Source: an uncultured beta proteobacterium (lineage in GTDB: Bacteria; Pseudomonadota; Gammaproteobacteria; Burkholderiales; Burkholderiaceae_C). Taken from it: a stretch of DNA of 35,772 nt. Positions 1-10,950 of this stretch are shown piece after piece. The notes below the pieces were generated by a model. That model was given only the letters and a program-made list of their open reading frames with translations. It was not told where the DNA came from and ran no database searches. A program made the translations under genes and the position numbers. Where the stretch lies: the NCBI GenBank assembly GCA_903929815.1, contig CAIYWD010000045.1, positions 1 through 35,772 of the forward strand. The letters run 5' to 3'. Numbering within the stretch: position 1 is the first letter of the stretch; every line of letters begins with the position of its first letter.

Positions 1-69
1 CGACGCAGTGCGCCAAAATCTGACGAGCATCTGACGAGCCAAATGCACAACTTATTATTGACCATATCC
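1..69. repeat. F1 inverted-repeat element, copy A (partial)
   Basis: This is the right-hand part of the F1 element, ending in TTATTATTGACCATATCC. Its sequence matches the right halves of the full copies at 2259-2401, 14425-14583 and 20834-20993. The left half lies outside the window. The copy carries a small internal duplication of ATCTGACGAGC that the other copies lack. It contains no reading frame. Confidence 0.8.
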
Positions 70-345
70 TAAGTAGGAAGCCACTTTTTTTAATGATCAC
101 TTGGCTAAACCATTTCGTTGGATTTACAAGGGCAAGCCGCTTAAGCGGGTAATAATAAGTTTTATATCTACTTTTGCATCTTAAGTAGTTGATTCGCAAT
201 AGAACTGATACTATTTATACGCATCTAATTTATTGCCATCCTCTTATGGTATAATTAATTTCATAGCATTAATCTATATACTAAAAAATTATTTTTTAGC
301 TTTCCAATAAAGTCTATTGTTAATCAATTACAAACACTTTTTTCA
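70..345. other. AT-rich non-coding stretch upstream of truncated ubiJ
   Basis: The stretch between the F1 end and the ubiJ remnant is much richer in A and T than the genes. No reading frame in it resembles the missing N-terminal half of UbiJ. The only site I can support is an extended -10 promoter at 247-255. The composition suggests foreign or decayed DNA that replaced the start of ubiJ and whatever preceded it. Confidence 0.6.
247..255 (+). promoter_or_regulatory. Extended -10 promoter for ubiJ'-ubiB
   Basis: TGGTATAAT is a perfect extended -10 (TGN plus TATAAT), about 95 bases before the ATG at 349. No good -35 lies at 17 bases, which is acceptable for extended -10 promoters. It is the best candidate for driving the truncated ubiJ and ubiB. 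It may have been brought in by the AT-rich DNA. Assigned by motif only. Confidence 0.45.
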
Positions 346-348
346 TTG

Positions 349-678
349 ATGAATCCATTTTTTGACTTTCAATCATTTTTAAAATTTAGACCACACACTT
401 TGGTATTAACCTTGGTTGATGGATATTTACTGGCTACAGCTCAGTCGGCAGTTCGCAAAGAAAAGTTCACAGTGCGTGTTGATGAAGATGTGTATTTGCC
501 CTCTGATGTCAGTTGGCTTGCCGAAAATGTTCGCTGGAATGTTGCAGAATATCTGGCGCATTTATTGGGTGATGTCCCTGCACATACTTTAGCCATGGCA
601 GCTAAAACCTGGTCAAAAGGTTTGCGTCAATTTCTGACTCAATCTTGGGCGATGGTCACTGGCACGTTAGCCACATGA
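349..678 (+). CDS. ubiJ: UbiJ-like ubiquinone biosynthesis accessory protein, N-terminally truncated
   Basis: The 109 residues match the C-terminal half of UbiJ/SCP2-type accessory factors as I remember them. The recognisable part runs from residue 48 ([20 protein letters not shown]) to GDVPAHTLA and the helical end. UbiJ is normally about 200 residues, and its SCP2 domain begins in the N-terminal half, which is absent here. UbiJ helps organise the late ubiquinone pathway together with UbiB. A TTG at 346 precedes the ATG at 349 and the ATG is preferred. The stop overlaps the ubiB start as ATGA, so the gene may be kept for translational coupling even if the product is inactive. It could be a pseudogene or a short functional form. 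Confidence 0.6.
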   Translation: MNPFFDFQSFLKFRPHTLVLTLVDGYLLATAQSAVRKEKFTVRVDEDVYLPSDVSWLAENVRWNVAEYLAHLLGDVPAHTLAMAAKTWSKGLRQFLTQSWAMVTGTLAT

Positions 679-2243
679 TACGGTTTTTTCGTGGATTATT
701 CATCCTGTGGGTGATGTGGCGTTATGGCATCGATGAACTGGCATTAACCAGTTTCAAAAAGCCATGGTTGTCTTTTTTGGCACGGACAATGAAGTTCGGG
801 CGCAAATTGGATGCGCCGCGTGGTCAACGTATTCGCCTGACCTTGGAAAAATTGGGTCCTATTTTTGTCAAGTTTGGGCAGGTGTTATCGACGCGGCGTG
901 ATTTGTTGCCGATTGATATTGCCGACGAACTGGCTAAGCTACAGGATCAGGTGCCACCTTTTCCAAGCGAAGTTGCCATTGGCGTGATTGAACGTGCATT
1001 CAAAAAACCACTGAATGATATTTTTGTATCGTTTGAACATTTACCTGTTGCGAGTGCCTCTATTGCTCAGGTTCATTTTGCGGTTCTCAAAGACAAGCAT
1101 GGACTTCAACGTGAAGTGGCCGTCAAGGTTTTGCGGCCCAATATATTGAAAGTCATCGAGAAAGATTTAGGGTTACTGCGCATGATGGCGGTCTGGGTAG
1201 ATTACTTGTCTGAAGATGGTAAACGCCTTAAACCGCGTGAGGTGGTTGCAGAATTTGACAAATACTTGCACGATGAGCTGGATTTGGTGCGCGAGGCTTC
1301 CAGTGCAGCTCAATTGCGACGCAATATGGAAGACTTGAATTTGGTACTGATCCCAGAAATGTGTTGGGATTATTGTGCTCCAGAGGTGATTGTGATGCAG
1401 CGCATGAAGGGCGTGCCCATCAGTCAGGTAGATCGCTTACGGTTGGCAGGTGTTGATCTTGCCAAACTGGCCAGGGAAGGTGTCACCATTTTTTTCACCC
1501 AAGTGTTTCGTGACGGATTTTTTCATGCCGACATGCACCCCGGCAATATTCAGGTCAGCCTTGATGCTGCCACATTTGGTCGCTATATTGCGCTTGACTT
1601 CGGAATCATGGGCACATTGACGGAAGTGGATAAAGAATATTTGGCTCAAAATTTCACAGCTTTTTTTCGGCGCAACTACAAACGTGTGGCAGAACTTCAC
1701 ATTGAATCGGGTTGGGTGCCTGCCAGTACACGCGCAGACGAGTTGGAATCAGCCATTCGCGCGGTGTGTGAGCCGTATTTTGACCGCCCTCTCAAGGAAA
1801 TATCGCTGGGGTTATTGTTGATGCGCTTGTTTCAAACTTCCAGACGTTTTCATGTGGAAATCCAGCCACAGTTGGTTTTGTTGCAAAAAACCTTGCTCAA
1901 CGTTGAGGGGTTAGGGCGTCAGCTTGACCCTGATTTGGACCTGTGGCACACCGCCAAGCCTTTTCTGGAAAAGTGGATGGTTAGGCAACTCGGCCCTAAA
2001 AAATTGATCGATGAATTGCGCAATGAAGGCCCGCGCTATGCCAAGCTGCTCCCGCAGTTACCACGCATGCTTTGCGATTTTCTGACGCATCGACCATCGG
2101 CAATGGCTGCCCCCGAACTGCGTGAGCTACTACAAGAGCAAAAACGAACCAACAGACTCTTGCAAGCGCTGCTTTATGGAGGTGTGGGATTTGTTGTAGG
2201 GCTGGTTGTGATGCAATGGGTCGTACGAATCAGAGCGTTTTAA
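675..2243 (+). CDS. ubiB: UbiB, atypical kinase-like ubiquinone biosynthesis protein
   Basis: The 522-residue protein belongs to the ABC1/ADCK/UbiB family, which is needed for ubiquinone synthesis in the inner membrane. Visible motifs in order are the KxGQ motif ([14 protein letters not shown]), the alanine-rich loop (ASASIAQVH), the ExD region (ELDLVREAS), the catalytic-loop-like [10 protein letters not shown] and the metal-binding ALDFG. A hydrophobic C-terminal segment ([16 protein letters not shown]) is the expected membrane anchor. The length is normal for bacterial UbiB. The ATG at 675 is chosen because it overlaps the ubiJ stop as ATGA and matches the usual MIRFFR-like start; an in-frame start ten codons earlier is less likely. 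The gene faces MCP-1 convergently, with an F1 element between them. Confidence 0.95.
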   Translation: MIRFFRGLFILWVMWRYGIDELALTSFKKPWLSFLARTMKFGRKLDAPRGQRIRLTLEKLGPIFVKFGQVLSTRRDLLPIDIADELAKLQDQVPPFPSEVAIGVIERAFKKPLNDIFVSFEHLPVASASIAQVHFAVLKDKHGLQREVAVKVLRPNILKVIEKDLGLLRMMAVWVDYLSEDGKRLKPREVVAEFDKYLHDELDLVREASSAAQLRRNMEDLNLVLIPEMCWDYCAPEVIVMQRMKGVPISQVDRLRLAGVDLAKLAREGVTIFFTQVFRDGFFHADMHPGNIQVSLDAATFGRYIALDFGIMGTLTEVDKEYLAQNFTAFFRRNYKRVAELHIESGWVPASTRADELESAIRAVCEPYFDRPLKEISLGLLLMRLFQTSRRFHVEIQPQLVLLQKTLLNVEGLGRQLDPDLDLWHTAKPFLEKWMVRQLGPKKLIDELRNEGPRYAKLLPQLPRMLCDFLTHRPSAMAAPELRELLQEQKRTNRLLQALLYGGVGFVVGLVVMQWVVRIRAF

Positions 2244-2258
2244 CCGGCTTCCCACTTA

Positions 2259-2401
2259 GGATATGGTCAACAATAACTTCCACATTTGGCCGTCAGAGTT
2301 AAAGATGCAATGCTAGTGGCCCAGCCACATAAGCGATTTGTAACGACGCAGTGCGCCCAAATCTGACGAGCCAAATACGGAACTTATTATTGACCATATC
2401 C
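2259..2401. repeat. F1 inverted-repeat element, copy B (143 bp)
   Basis: Terminal inverted repeats are GGATATGGTCAACAATAA on the left and TTATTATTGACCATATCC on the right. The element is flanked by TTA on both sides. Compared with copies C and D it lacks about 17 internal bases (the GCGCAAATCGCGCAGTG part). It lies between the convergent ends of ubiB and MCP-1 and has no coding capacity. It looks like a MITE. Confidence 0.85.
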
Positions 2402-2407
2402 TTATCC

Positions 2408-2462
2408 TTAGGGGGGATTTGGATGTCGCACCCAAAAAGCCACATCACTTTGAAACGCACCC
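2408..2462. repeat. F3/C-rich element fragment, inverted relative to 5495-5548
   Basis: This roughly 53-bp stretch runs from TTAGGGGGGATTTGG to CACATCACTTTGAAACGCACCC. It is the near-identical inverse of 5495-5548 on the other side of MCP-1. The copy at 5495 has four extra bases (the TGCT region). It is half of the nested element seen complete at 5494-5697. Confidence 0.75.
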
Positions 2463-2535
2463 TGCGTCGTCGTCTCGCCTACCCTGATGCGCCGCTAGCA
2501 GCCCACTCGGGCGCGTTCAACTGATGAATCCAGGT

Positions 2536-5412
2536 TTACGGCGATGCTTGTATGACATAGCGACCGTGAGGTTGGACTGTTCTTTCACCCGTCTTGAAAA
2601 ATGCAATGCTGCGTTGTAGTTGACCTGCCTGATTTGCCAACTCTTCGCTAGTCGAGGCCAGTTCCTCTGATGCTGTCGTGTTTTGCTGGGTCGCACGGCC
2701 AAGCTGGTCCATGGCAGCGTCAATGTGCTTGACCGATTCGCTTTGCCCTCTCGATGCCACTGCAATTTCTTGCACCAGTTCACTCGTTTTCTGAATACTG
2801 GGGACGATTTCACCCAATAACTGACCGGCAAATTCAGCGGTAGTCACGCTATTGATGGCAAGCTCACCAATTTCCTTGGCTGCTTCCTGGCTTCGCTCGG
2901 CCAATTTGCGCACTTCCGCTGCCACCACTGCAAAGCCTTTGCCGTGTTCTCCTGCACGGGCGGCTTCAATGGCGGCGTTCAGTGCCAGCAGATTGGTTTG
3001 GTAGGCAATGTCATCAACAATACTAATTTTGACCGCTATCTGTTTCATGGCTAACACCGTTTGACTGACAGCCGCACCACCCTCACCTGCTTCATGGGTT
3101 GTTTTGCTGGCCATGCTATCGGTGATTTTGGCGTTATCGCTATTTTGGTTAATGGATGCCGACATCGCATGGATTTGCAAGGAGGCTTGATCCACAGATG
3201 CAGCCTGCTCAATAGCAGCCTGGCTGAGCGATTGCGCTGTGGTGCTGACCTGGTTGGCAGCACCCGTCAGGGCATTGGCCGCACGGCGCACATCATTGAC
3301 CACATGGGTCAGATTTTCACTGGTGGTGTTGACGCTGTCCTTGACTTTGGCAAACAGGCCTTGGTAGTTTTGTGTGATGCGCTGGGTCAAGTCGCCTTCA
3401 GCCATGGCGGCCAGTGCCTGAGCAACTTCACCCAAGCTTTGCTCGCAGGTCGTCATCAGCAGATTCATGCCTTCAGAAATTTTGGCAAAAAATCCGGTTT
3501 TATTATCCAAATTCAGTCTGCCACTGAAATCGCCTTGCTTGGCAGCACTGACCATGCTGTCTAGCTCCTGCTCTGAAGCAACTTCGTCTGTGCGATCTTG
3601 CCACTGGGTGATGCGGCCAATCGGATTGCCATGGCTGTCACACACGGGGCGTGCGAGCAAGCGTAACTGATGCCCATACACGTCCATGTCAACGATTTCA
3701 CCTGAATGCACGGCTCGATCAAAGTGGGCAGCATGCTGTAGGTCAGTGAACAGGCTGCTGAGTTTATTGCCATAGAACTTGTCGGTATCAAAGCTGGCGC
3801 CACCAAACAGCTTGAGCACTTCTTTGGCTGAGGGTGATGCATGCACCAGCAGGGCCTGGGCGTTGGATACCGTCACGCACACCGTGTCGAGCGACATCCG
3901 TATGCGCTCGTTGAATGTGGCTGCTTGTGCGGCTAATATCATGGCTTCCTGAACCTTGTCCACCGCCAGTGTGACACGGGCTTCCTGGCCTGGCAAACGA
4001 TCCATAGCTACATCCAGGCGGCCTTCGGTGTAGGCGGTAACGACTTCCACCACCTTCATATTGACCGCAATGTGTGATTGCACAATGGTGTTAATGCTGT
4101 GCGCCATCTCTCCATAGACACCTGGGAGCTTGCTTGCTGGCATGGTGTGATCGATCATGCCTGCCTTATGTTGGTGTGCCATCTCGGCTTGGGCATCCTG
4201 AAACTCGACGAGAACTGACTGCATCCTGGACATGGTATTGATCAAATACCCAATTTCGTCTTGTCGGTCACTGGCTAGCACCGTCGATAAATCGCCTTGG
4301 GAAACTTTTTCAGCAACCTCCTTGACCAAGCTCATAGGTTCTATCACCATGCGGCGTATCAACAGCCTCCAGATGGCAGAAATGACCAACACCATACCCA
4401 GTCCAGTCCACGCATAGGTGAATGTCAGTTGCTTAATTTCTGCAGTGTATTCATCTACATAAGTACTACCACCTACCACCCAGTTCCAGTCTTTCAAATA
4501 GACGAAAACAGCCACTTTGTCACGTGCGACGGTCTCACCAAGCTCCTGATTGATCCAGGGGTAGCGAAGCAGCCCGTTTTTGCGATCCATCATGTCCCGA
4601 ATGAACTCACGCCCACTGGAGTCCTTGGCACCCAGCACATTTTTGCCTTCTTGCGAAGGGTGAACGATCAGATTGCCATAAGTGTCGCCTGGGCGTGCGT
4701 CCAGCACATAGTAGTAACCTGATTCGCCCAGCTTGAGGCTACGAATCGAGTTTTTGAGTGCGATCAAATGGTCTGAAAAATCCAGCCCGATAAAGCTCAA
4801 GCCCACCATTTTTCCATGTGTATCCATGATGGGGTCGTACTGCGTGATGTACTGCTTGCCAAATAGGGTGGCCAATCCGGTATAGCTACCACCTGAGAGC
4901 ACAGACTGATAGACCGGGTGGTTTTTGTCAAGCAAAGTGCCGATCGCACGTTCACCCTGATTGTTTTTCAACGAGGTGGTAATGCGAACAAAATCGTCTT
5001 CTGTTTTGACAAAGATCGTCGCTACGGCACCCGTCATGCGGGTAAACCTGTCCACCAGTTCAAAGTCTAGGTTGACTGGCTTGCCATCGTGCATCATGAC
5101 AGGCGTTGCCCGACCTTTGATATCCATGGTGGATGCGGTCAGTTCAAACGTACCTTGAAAGCTGGTCTGAAACGCTTTCGACAAATGAGTCGCGCGACTG
5201 CGCATGTCATTATTAGTGCCCTCAATCAGGTGGGTCAATAAATGAGTTTTGCTATCGATTTCAGTAATGACATGGCGCTCAATCAACTGCGATACGGAAT
5301 AACCAATGCCCAAGACGCAAAGTGTCAGTGCTGCGGCCACTAAAACAAAGTTGCTCAGCGCTAGCTTACCTCCCAGGCTCATAGACTTCCAGTTAAAAAA
5401 TTCGTTCATCAT
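2536..5412 (-). CDS. MCP-1: Cache-type methyl-accepting chemotaxis receptor
   Basis: A membrane chemoreceptor of 958 residues from the ATG at 5412, where AAAGGA is well spaced; an earlier in-frame start at 5491-5493 lies at the edge of a repeat. Segment order: TM1 about 17-39, a large periplasmic Cache (PAS-like) ligand domain about 43-325, TM2 about 331-351, HAMP about 353-405, a second HAMP-like unit about 428-493, PAS about 500-609, a HAMP pair about 613-698, and the signalling hairpin about 703-938. The hairpin tip reads [22 protein letters not shown]-2 is its closest relative in the window and shares the same architecture. The C-terminus (IQASP) has no CheR-tether pentapeptide. The gene is bracketed by inverted copies of one repeat. 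Confidence 0.93.
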   Translation of the reverse strand: MMNEFFNWKSMSLGGKLALSNFVLVAAALTLCVLGIGYSVSQLIERHVITEIDSKTHLLTHLIEGTNNDMRSRATHLSKAFQTSFQGTFELTASTMDIKGRATPVMMHDGKPVNLDFELVDRFTRMTGAVATIFVKTEDDFVRITTSLKNNQGERAIGTLLDKNHPVYQSVLSGGSYTGLATLFGKQYITQYDPIMDTHGKMVGLSFIGLDFSDHLIALKNSIRSLKLGESGYYYVLDARPGDTYGNLIVHPSQEGKNVLGAKDSSGREFIRDMMDRKNGLLRYPWINQELGETVARDKVAVFVYLKDWNWVVGGSTYVDEYTAEIKQLTFTYAWTGLGMVLVISAIWRLLIRRMVIEPMSLVKEVAEKVSQGDLSTVLASDRQDEIGYLINTMSRMQSVLVEFQDAQAEMAHQHKAGMIDHTMPASKLPGVYGEMAHSINTIVQSHIAVNMKVVEVVTAYTEGRLDVAMDRLPGQEARVTLAVDKVQEAMILAAQAATFNERIRMSLDTVCVTVSNAQALLVHASPSAKEVLKLFGGASFDTDKFYGNKLSSLFTDLQHAAHFDRAVHSGEIVDMDVYGHQLRLLARPVCDSHGNPIGRITQWQDRTDEVASEQELDSMVSAAKQGDFSGRLNLDNKTGFFAKISEGMNLLMTTCEQSLGEVAQALAAMAEGDLTQRITQNYQGLFAKVKDSVNTTSENLTHVVNDVRRAANALTGAANQVSTTAQSLSQAAIEQAASVDQASLQIHAMSASINQNSDNAKITDSMASKTTHEAGEGGAAVSQTVLAMKQIAVKISIVDDIAYQTNLLALNAAIEAARAGEHGKGFAVVAAEVRKLAERSQEAAKEIGELAINSVTTAEFAGQLLGEIVPSIQKTSELVQEIAVASRGQSESVKHIDAAMDQLGRATQQNTTASEELASTSEELANQAGQLQRSIAFFKTGERTVQPHGRYVIQASP

Positions 5413-5493
5413 CGATGATTCCTTTGTGGTATGGCTGTTTGAAGGGGATGAGTTGTGAATGCCCGAAGTTAGAGTAAAAGAACCTGGGAGCAA

Positions 5494-5697
5494 GGGGTGC
5501 GTTTCAAAGTGATGTGGCTTTGCTTGGGTGCGACATCCAAATCCCCCCTAACCCACCCCCCCTTTTTTTTTCAAAGGGGGGAACAAATACAGCGCGTTAC
5601 CCAAATAGGCTAACCGTTCTCATTCCCCCCTTTGAAAAAGGGGGGTTAGGGGGGATTTGGTTTTTGTGTTTCACCACATCACTTTGAATCGCACCCC
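5494..5697. repeat. F3 inverted-repeat element with nested C-rich element
   Basis: The ends are imperfect inverted repeats: GGGGTGCGTTTCAAAGTGAT at the left and the complement of GGGGTGCGATTCAAAGTGAT at the right. Inside lies a second inverted-repeat element (5537-5660). The outer flanks, CCTGGGAGCAAG on the left and AAGATGCCCTCGTTCCCAGG on the right, look like two halves of a palindrome similar to the one at 10745-10780, as if F3 had inserted into it. The element fills most of the gap between MCP-2 and MCP-1, where I see no gene. Confidence 0.75.
5537..5660. repeat. C-rich/G-rich inverted-repeat element nested in F3
   Basis: It begins CCAAATCCCCCCTAACCC and ends with the inverse, GGGTTAGGGGGGATTTGG. 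Further internal inverted runs of CCCCCCTTT and AAAGGGGGG are present. I recognise this as a repeat type widespread in proteobacterial genomes. It could form a strong hairpin and reduce transcription from MCP-2 into MCP-1. Confidence 0.8.
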
Positions 5698-5779
5698 AAG
5701 ATGCCCTCGTTCCCAGGGGGATTTTCATCATTTGGGGTGGACTGAATGCCATGAAAGTTAGAGCGGCGTTCAGGCGTTG

Positions 5780-8611
5780 TCAGCGCAAGACACCATCACC
5801 GGTATGGAAAAACGAAATACTTTGCTGCAGTTGTTCAGCTTGACCCATCAGCTCTTCACTGGTAGCTGCCAACTCTTCTGAAGCCGATGCATTTTGCTGG
5901 GTGACTTGGCTAAACTGCCCCCTGGCACCGCCAATTTGTTTGACGGATTCGCTTTGTTCTGAACTAGCAGCAGCAATTGCTTGAACCAGTTCGCTTGTTT
6001 TTTGAATGCTGGAGACGATCTGGTCCAGTAATTTGCCTGCGTGGTCGGAAGTATTGACGCTGCTGCCGGCCCGTTCAATAATTTCCTTGGCGGCTTCCTG
6101 GCTGCTCTCTGCGAGCTTGCGTACCTCTGCTGCTACCACGGCAAAACTTTTGCCATGTTCACCTGCGCGGGCAGCCTCAATGGCAGCGTTCAATGCCGGT
6201 AGATTGGTTTGGTACGCGATATCATCCACAATGCCTATCTTGGAAGCTATCTGTTTCATCGCTTCTCCCGTTTGACTGACGGCGCTTCCACCCTCTTTAG
6301 CTTCTTGGGTCGTCTTGATGGCCATGCTATTGGTGAGTTTGACGTTGTCGCTGTTTGGGTTGATGGAAACTGATATCACATCGATTTGCGAAGTGATTTC
6401 ATCAACCGATTCAGCTTGTTCACTGAGTGCTTGAGCCGTGGCATTCAGTTGGTTGGCTGCTGCAGTGAGCGCGTTGGTCGCCCTGCGCACGTCGTCAATC
6501 ACATGAGTCAGGTTCTCAGTGGTGGTATTGACGCTGTCTGCGACCTTGCCAAAAAGGCCTTGGTATTTTCTTGTAATACGTTGAGTCAAGTCACCCTTGG
6601 CTACAGCATGCATCACACGTGCAACGTCTTCCAGACCCTGTGCGCTAATGAGCATCAATTGATTCATGCCACCCGAAATTCTGGCGAAAAGTCCGGTTTT
6701 GTTGTGTAGTCGCAGTCTGCCACTGAAATCGCCCTGCGTGGCGGCACAGATCATGATGTCCAAATCTTTCTCTGCTGCTATTTCGTCTGTGCGATCAATC
6801 CATTGTGTGATGCGGCCAATCAGTTGACCGTGGCTGTCATACATGGGCCGAGCCAGCAAACGCAACTGGTGTTTTTTAACTTCAATATCTATGGTTTGAC
6901 CTGTACGCATGGCATGGTCAAAGCGGGTAGCCTGCTGCAAGTCTGTGAATAGATTGCTGAGTTTTTGTCCATAAAACTTTTCTGCATCAAAGTCGTCACC
7001 ACCAAAAAGTCTGAGGATTTCCTTGGCTGACGGTGATGCATGAACCAGTAGGGATTGAGCATTGGAAACTGTGACGCACACCGTGTCGAGCGACATGCGA
7101 ATACGCTCATTAAATTCAGCAGATTCGGCTGCTGACTTCATGGCCGCTTGAACCTTGTCCATCGCTTCGGTGACGCGTGCTTTTTGACCCGGCAGGCGGT
7201 CCATCACCACATCAAAACGACCTTCGGTGTAAGCCGTCACAACATCCACCACCTTCATATTGATCGCAAAATGCGACTGCACAATGGTGTTGATGCTGTT
7301 CGCCATCTCTCCATAGACACCGGGGAGTTCACCCGCTGGCATGTGGTGATCGATCATGCCCAGCTCGTGTTGGCGAGCCATTTCGGCCTGTTCTCTCTGA
7401 AATTTCACCAGAACCGATTCCATTTTTTTCATAGCGTTGATCAAATGACCAATTTCGTCCTGACGGTCACTGGCTACGGCAGTGGATAAATCGCCCTGCG
7501 CCACTTTTTCGGCGACCGCAGCCACCATGCCCATCGGCGTGGTCACCATGCGACGAATCAACAGCCACCAGATGCCTGAGACCAACAACACCATGAATAG
7601 GCCAGCCAGGGCATAAACGTTGCGAAGTTGAGCTATTTCTGCTCTGTATTCATCAACATAAGTACCACCACCTACCACCCAATTCCAATTTTTCAGATAA
7701 CCAAAAGCAACAACCTTGTCACGCACAGACGATTCACCCAGTCCCTGATTGATCCAGGGGTAACGAATCAGACCATTTTTTCTTTCCAGTATTTCCAGAA
7801 TAAATTTTCGCCCATTGGAATCTTTGGCACCTAGAACATTCTTGCCTTCTTGCGAGGGGTGGACAATCAACTTGCCAAAATTGTCACCATTGCGCGCATC
7901 CAAAACATAGAAGTAACCCGTTTTGCCGAGCTTGAGGCTGCGAATCGTGTCTTTCAATGCACCCAAACGCTCAGAAAAATCCAGCCCGATGAAGCTCAAG
8001 CCCACAACTTTTCCCTGCATATCGACAATGGGGTCGTATTGCGTCAAGTACTGACGACCAAACAAAGTGGCGAGTCCAATGTAGTTTTTGCCCGTGATTG
8101 CCGCTTTGTAGCCAGGATGTGTTCGATCAAGCAAGCTACCCGTAGTGCGTTCGCCATTGTCATTTTTAAGCGAGGTAGTGACCCGAACAAAATCATCTCC
8201 TGTTTTGGCAAACACCGTGGCTACGGCACCCGTCATGCGTGTGAACCTGTCCACCAGATCGAAATCCAGGTTGACAGGTTTGCCATCGCGCATCAAGACG
8301 GGGGTTGCCTTGCCTTTGATATCGATGGTGGCGGGAGTCAGTTTGAACGTGCCTTGAATGTTGGCCTGAAATGCTTTGGCCAACTGGGCAGTACGGTTAT
8401 GTAAATCATGGTCAATTCCCTCCATTATCCTAGTCAGCAGTTGAGTTTTATAACTGACATCGGCGATAACCTTGTCCTCAACCAACTGAGCAATGGAATA
8501 ACTGATGGCTATCACACACAGTGTCAATACCGAAGCCACCAGCAACAAATTGCTCAGCGCCAGTTTGCCACCCAAACTCATGCGCTGCCAGTTCAAAAAT
8601 GCACTTTTCAT
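5780..8611 (-). CDS. MCP-2: Cache-type chemoreceptor with altered signalling tip
   Basis: A chemoreceptor of 943 residues from the ATG at 8611, preceded by AGGGA at good spacing. That start aligns with the MCP-1 start (both soon reach [11 protein letters not shown]); earlier starts at 8644 (ATG) and 8653 (TTG) are less likely. Architecture matches MCP-1: TM1, periplasmic Cache, TM2, HAMP, HAMP-like, PAS, HAMP pair, signalling hairpin. The sensor and PAS parts are well conserved with MCP-1. The normally invariant tip, however, reads [11 protein letters not shown] (Leu to Pro), followed by HGKSFAVV (Gly to Ser) and LAESSQ (Arg to Ser). SINQNSDN has become SINPNSDN. The frame is intact, so this is either an early decaying receptor or one with altered CheA coupling. 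The C-terminus has no tether pentapeptide. Confidence 0.9.
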   Translation of the reverse strand: MKSAFLNWQRMSLGGKLALSNLLLVASVLTLCVIAISYSIAQLVEDKVIADVSYKTQLLTRIMEGIDHDLHNRTAQLAKAFQANIQGTFKLTPATIDIKGKATPVLMRDGKPVNLDFDLVDRFTRMTGAVATVFAKTGDDFVRVTTSLKNDNGERTTGSLLDRTHPGYKAAITGKNYIGLATLFGRQYLTQYDPIVDMQGKVVGLSFIGLDFSERLGALKDTIRSLKLGKTGYFYVLDARNGDNFGKLIVHPSQEGKNVLGAKDSNGRKFILEILERKNGLIRYPWINQGLGESSVRDKVVAFGYLKNWNWVVGGGTYVDEYRAEIAQLRNVYALAGLFMVLLVSGIWWLLIRRMVTTPMGMVAAVAEKVAQGDLSTAVASDRQDEIGHLINAMKKMESVLVKFQREQAEMARQHELGMIDHHMPAGELPGVYGEMANSINTIVQSHFAINMKVVDVVTAYTEGRFDVVMDRLPGQKARVTEAMDKVQAAMKSAAESAEFNERIRMSLDTVCVTVSNAQSLLVHASPSAKEILRLFGGDDFDAEKFYGQKLSNLFTDLQQATRFDHAMRTGQTIDIEVKKHQLRLLARPMYDSHGQLIGRITQWIDRTDEIAAEKDLDIMICAATQGDFSGRLRLHNKTGLFARISGGMNQLMLISAQGLEDVARVMHAVAKGDLTQRITRKYQGLFGKVADSVNTTTENLTHVIDDVRRATNALTAAANQLNATAQALSEQAESVDEITSQIDVISVSINPNSDNVKLTNSMAIKTTQEAKEGGSAVSQTGEAMKQIASKIGIVDDIAYQTNLPALNAAIEAARAGEHGKSFAVVAAEVRKLAESSQEAAKEIIERAGSSVNTSDHAGKLLDQIVSSIQKTSELVQAIAAASSEQSESVKQIGGARGQFSQVTQQNASASEELAATSEELMGQAEQLQQSISFFHTGDGVLR

Positions 8612-8649
8612 CAATTGTTCCCTGTTGATCAATGTGTCATTCATGGCGC

Positions 8650-10716
8650 TCAATAAGGTCGGAAGTTGCTCCCTGAACGGCTAGGTGCTGCCAGTCGCAC
8701 AGGTGTCACTGGCGCACGCCGTTCAGGAGCGCGCAAAGCGTGGCGACTAGCCACCACGGATTTTTCACCCCCCAGATTAAAAAACGCGACAGACTGCTGT
8801 AATTGCTCCGCCTGGCCTGATAACTCTTCACTGGTCGCTGCCAGCTCTTCTGACGCGCTGGCATTTTGCTGAGTGGCTTTGCTCAGTTGTCCCATCGCTC
8901 CGCCAATTTGCGTGACTGATTCGCTTTGCTCAGTACTGGCTGATGCAATTTCCTGCACCAGTTCGGACGTTTTTTGAATGCTGGGCACAATCTCGTCAAG
9001 CAGCTTGCCTGCTCGCTCTGCAGTGGTGACACTCGAACCTGCGAGTTCGCCAATTTCCTTGGCTGCTTCCTGGCTGCGTTCGGCAAGTTTACGTACCTCT
9101 GCGGCCACCACGGCAAAACCCTTGCCATGCTCGCCTGCACGGGCGGCTTCAATGGCGGCGTTGAGTGCCAACAAGTTGGTTTGGTAAGCAATGTCATCCA
9201 CAATGCCAATTTTGGCGGCGATTTGTTTCATGGCTGCGACAGTTTGACTCACTGCGCCACCACCATCGACTGCTTCTTTGGTGGTTTTGGTGGCCAGGCT
9301 GTCGGTGACACGGGCGTTGTCACTGTTTTGGGTGATGGAGGCCGACATCACATCGACTTGCGAGGTTGTTTCTTCAACGCTGGAGGCTTGTTGGCTTGCC
9401 GCTTGACTGATGGATTGTGCTGTGGCACTGACCTGGTTGGCAGCACCGGTCAAAGCGTCGGCTGCGCTACGAACATCTTTAATGATGCTGGCCAGTTTTT
9501 CAAAACTCTGGTTGGCATCCAATTTAACCCGATCAAAAGCACCTTGTGTCTGCCTTGTAATGCGCTGGGTCAGGTCGCCGTTGGCCAGAGCCTCAAACAG
9601 GCGCGCCATGTCATCAATAATGTTGGCCAATTTTTCGCTGGTGGTATTGGCATCTGTCTTGATTTGGTTAAAGGTGCCGGCGTAATCCCGTGTGACACGT
9701 TGGCTTAAATCGCCGACGGACAAAGCTTCCAAAATGCGTCCAATGTCAGAAAAAGCAACCACTGTAGTGTCAAGCAGGTCATTGAGGCCAGCACTCAGCG
9801 CTTGTATCGGACCCGTTTTTCCACTCAGATTGACGCGCTGACTCAAGTCGCCTTGCCTGGCCGCTGCAATCACGGTCAAGGATTCATTCACTGCATTTTT
9901 CAACATGGTGTTGGCGTTCACTTCAGCAGTGACATCCGTGGCAATCTTGACAATTTTCAAAACACGGCCCATTTCGTCCGTCACGGGGGCATAAACGGCA
10001 TGAAGCCAGGTTTCCTGGCCTGCCTTGGTGATGCGTTTGAAAGTAGCTTTTTGTGCTTTGCCGGCGTTCAGATCTGCCCAAAACTGCTGATAGATGGGTG
10101 ATGCTGCAAAACTGCTCTCAACAAACATGCGATGGTGTCTGCCCATCACCTCAGAGCGGGTATATCCCATGGTCTGCAAAAAGTTGTCATTGGCTTGTAA
10201 AACATGCCCGTTCAAGTCAAATTCAACCATGCCATGCGAGGCATCAATCGCAGACAACACGGCGCGTGCTTCCTGTCTTTGTGATTCTGCCACTGTGATG
10301 TCATAGCGCACACCAAGATACTTCATGGGCTTGCCGTTGTCGCCCAAAATGGGGGCAATGACAGCATCGACATAGTAGGGCGTGCCATCTTTGGCGCGGT
10401 TTTTAATGATGCCCCGAAAAATATCGCCACGCCCAATGGTGGCCCACATTTGCCGAAAAGTTTCCTTTGGCATATCGGGATGGCGCGTGGTGCTGTGCGG
10501 ATGCCCCACCAGTTCACTGCGGCTGTATTTCGACACCTGTATGAATTTTTCATTGATGCTGGTAATGTCGCCTTTTTTATCCGACTCAGACACGATGCTC
10601 GTCAGGTTCATGATGTTGGTGCGCACCTTGAGTTCGTCCTCCAATAAGGTGAGACGACGGTTGATTTCAGCACCTTTAAAGAGGCGATCAAATAAAGAAA
10701 ACTGTTTACTGCTCAT
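8650..10716 (-). CDS. MCP-3: soluble PAS-PAS-HAMP chemoreceptor (Aer/BdlA-like)
   Basis: A cytoplasmic receptor of 688 residues with no membrane segment. PAS1 (about 36-150) carries the Aer-type RHPDMP motif, then [13 protein letters not shown]2 lies about 152-270. A run of HAMP units follows (three GDLSQR/GDLTQR-type repeats, about 275-450), then the signalling hairpin with an intact [11 protein letters not shown] tip. Such receptors usually monitor redox or energy state through a bound flavin or haem; the ligand here is inferred from the PAS1 motif only. The protein ends NFRPY, which fits the x-aromatic-x-x-aromatic CheR/CheB tether. The start at 10716 is chosen because the earlier extension reads through a palindromic repeat. 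It is 38 bases upstream of MCP-2, so the two are probably co-transcribed. Confidence 0.9.
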   Translation of the reverse strand: MSSKQFSLFDRLFKGAEINRRLTLLEDELKVRTNIMNLTSIVSESDKKGDITSINEKFIQVSKYSRSELVGHPHSTTRHPDMPKETFRQMWATIGRGDIFRGIIKNRAKDGTPYYVDAVIAPILGDNGKPMKYLGVRYDITVAESQRQEARAVLSAIDASHGMVEFDLNGHVLQANDNFLQTMGYTRSEVMGRHHRMFVESSFAASPIYQQFWADLNAGKAQKATFKRITKAGQETWLHAVYAPVTDEMGRVLKIVKIATDVTAEVNANTMLKNAVNESLTVIAAARQGDLSQRVNLSGKTGPIQALSAGLNDLLDTTVVAFSDIGRILEALSVGDLSQRVTRDYAGTFNQIKTDANTTSEKLANIIDDMARLFEALANGDLTQRITRQTQGAFDRVKLDANQSFEKLASIIKDVRSAADALTGAANQVSATAQSISQAASQQASSVEETTSQVDVMSASITQNSDNARVTDSLATKTTKEAVDGGGAVSQTVAAMKQIAAKIGIVDDIAYQTNLLALNAAIEAARAGEHGKGFAVVAAEVRKLAERSQEAAKEIGELAGSSVTTAERAGKLLDEIVPSIQKTSELVQEIASASTEQSESVTQIGGAMGQLSKATQQNASASEELAATSEELSGQAEQLQQSVAFFNLGGEKSVVASRHALRAPERRAPVTPVRLAAPSRSGSNFRPY

Positions 10717-10741
10717 GACGTACTCGATGTGAATGAATGTG

Positions 10742-10784
10742 AATGAACCTGGTAGCAAGGGCATCTTGCCCTCGCTTTCAGGGT
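10742..10784. repeat. Palindromic GGGCATCTTGCCC-type repeat
   Basis: The core AGGGCATCTTGCCCT sits inside a wider imperfect palindrome (CCTGGTAGCAAGG ... CCTCGCTTTCAGGG). Related sequence flanks the F3 element at 5484-5716 and lies within the element at 35416-35560. It is in the upstream region of MCP-3. It is probably a REP-like repeat rather than an operator. Confidence 0.5.
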
Positions 10785-10950
10785 GTGTGTACTTTCGTTG
10801 TGCAGGACGGCTGGATGTGTCATGCTGGTTAACGTGAACGAACAAAGAAAAGAAAACAATAGCAATGTATCCTTATCCCATAAGGGTTACAGGCACTTTT
10901 TATGGTAAAAAATTCTTTCATCATTCAGGGCTGCCTGGATGTCATGACAG

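Noticed and set aside
5413-5493. Upstream extension of MCP-1 to a start at 5493
   Set aside because: The extra residues (beginning MLPGSFTL) run to the edge of a repeat and are not shared with MCP-2, while the ATG at 5412 has a good ribosome site and matches the MCP-2 start.
8974-9708. A 244-codon open frame on the + strand inside MCP-3
   Set aside because: It lies antisense to a conserved receptor domain, has no family resemblance, and similar frames appear antisense to the same module in other receptors (for example 18783-19310). It is a shadow of MCP codon usage.
10860-10890. Possible terminator hairpin CCTTATCCCATAAGG downstream of cheV
   Set aside because: The stem is only six base pairs and no T-run follows directly on the - strand.
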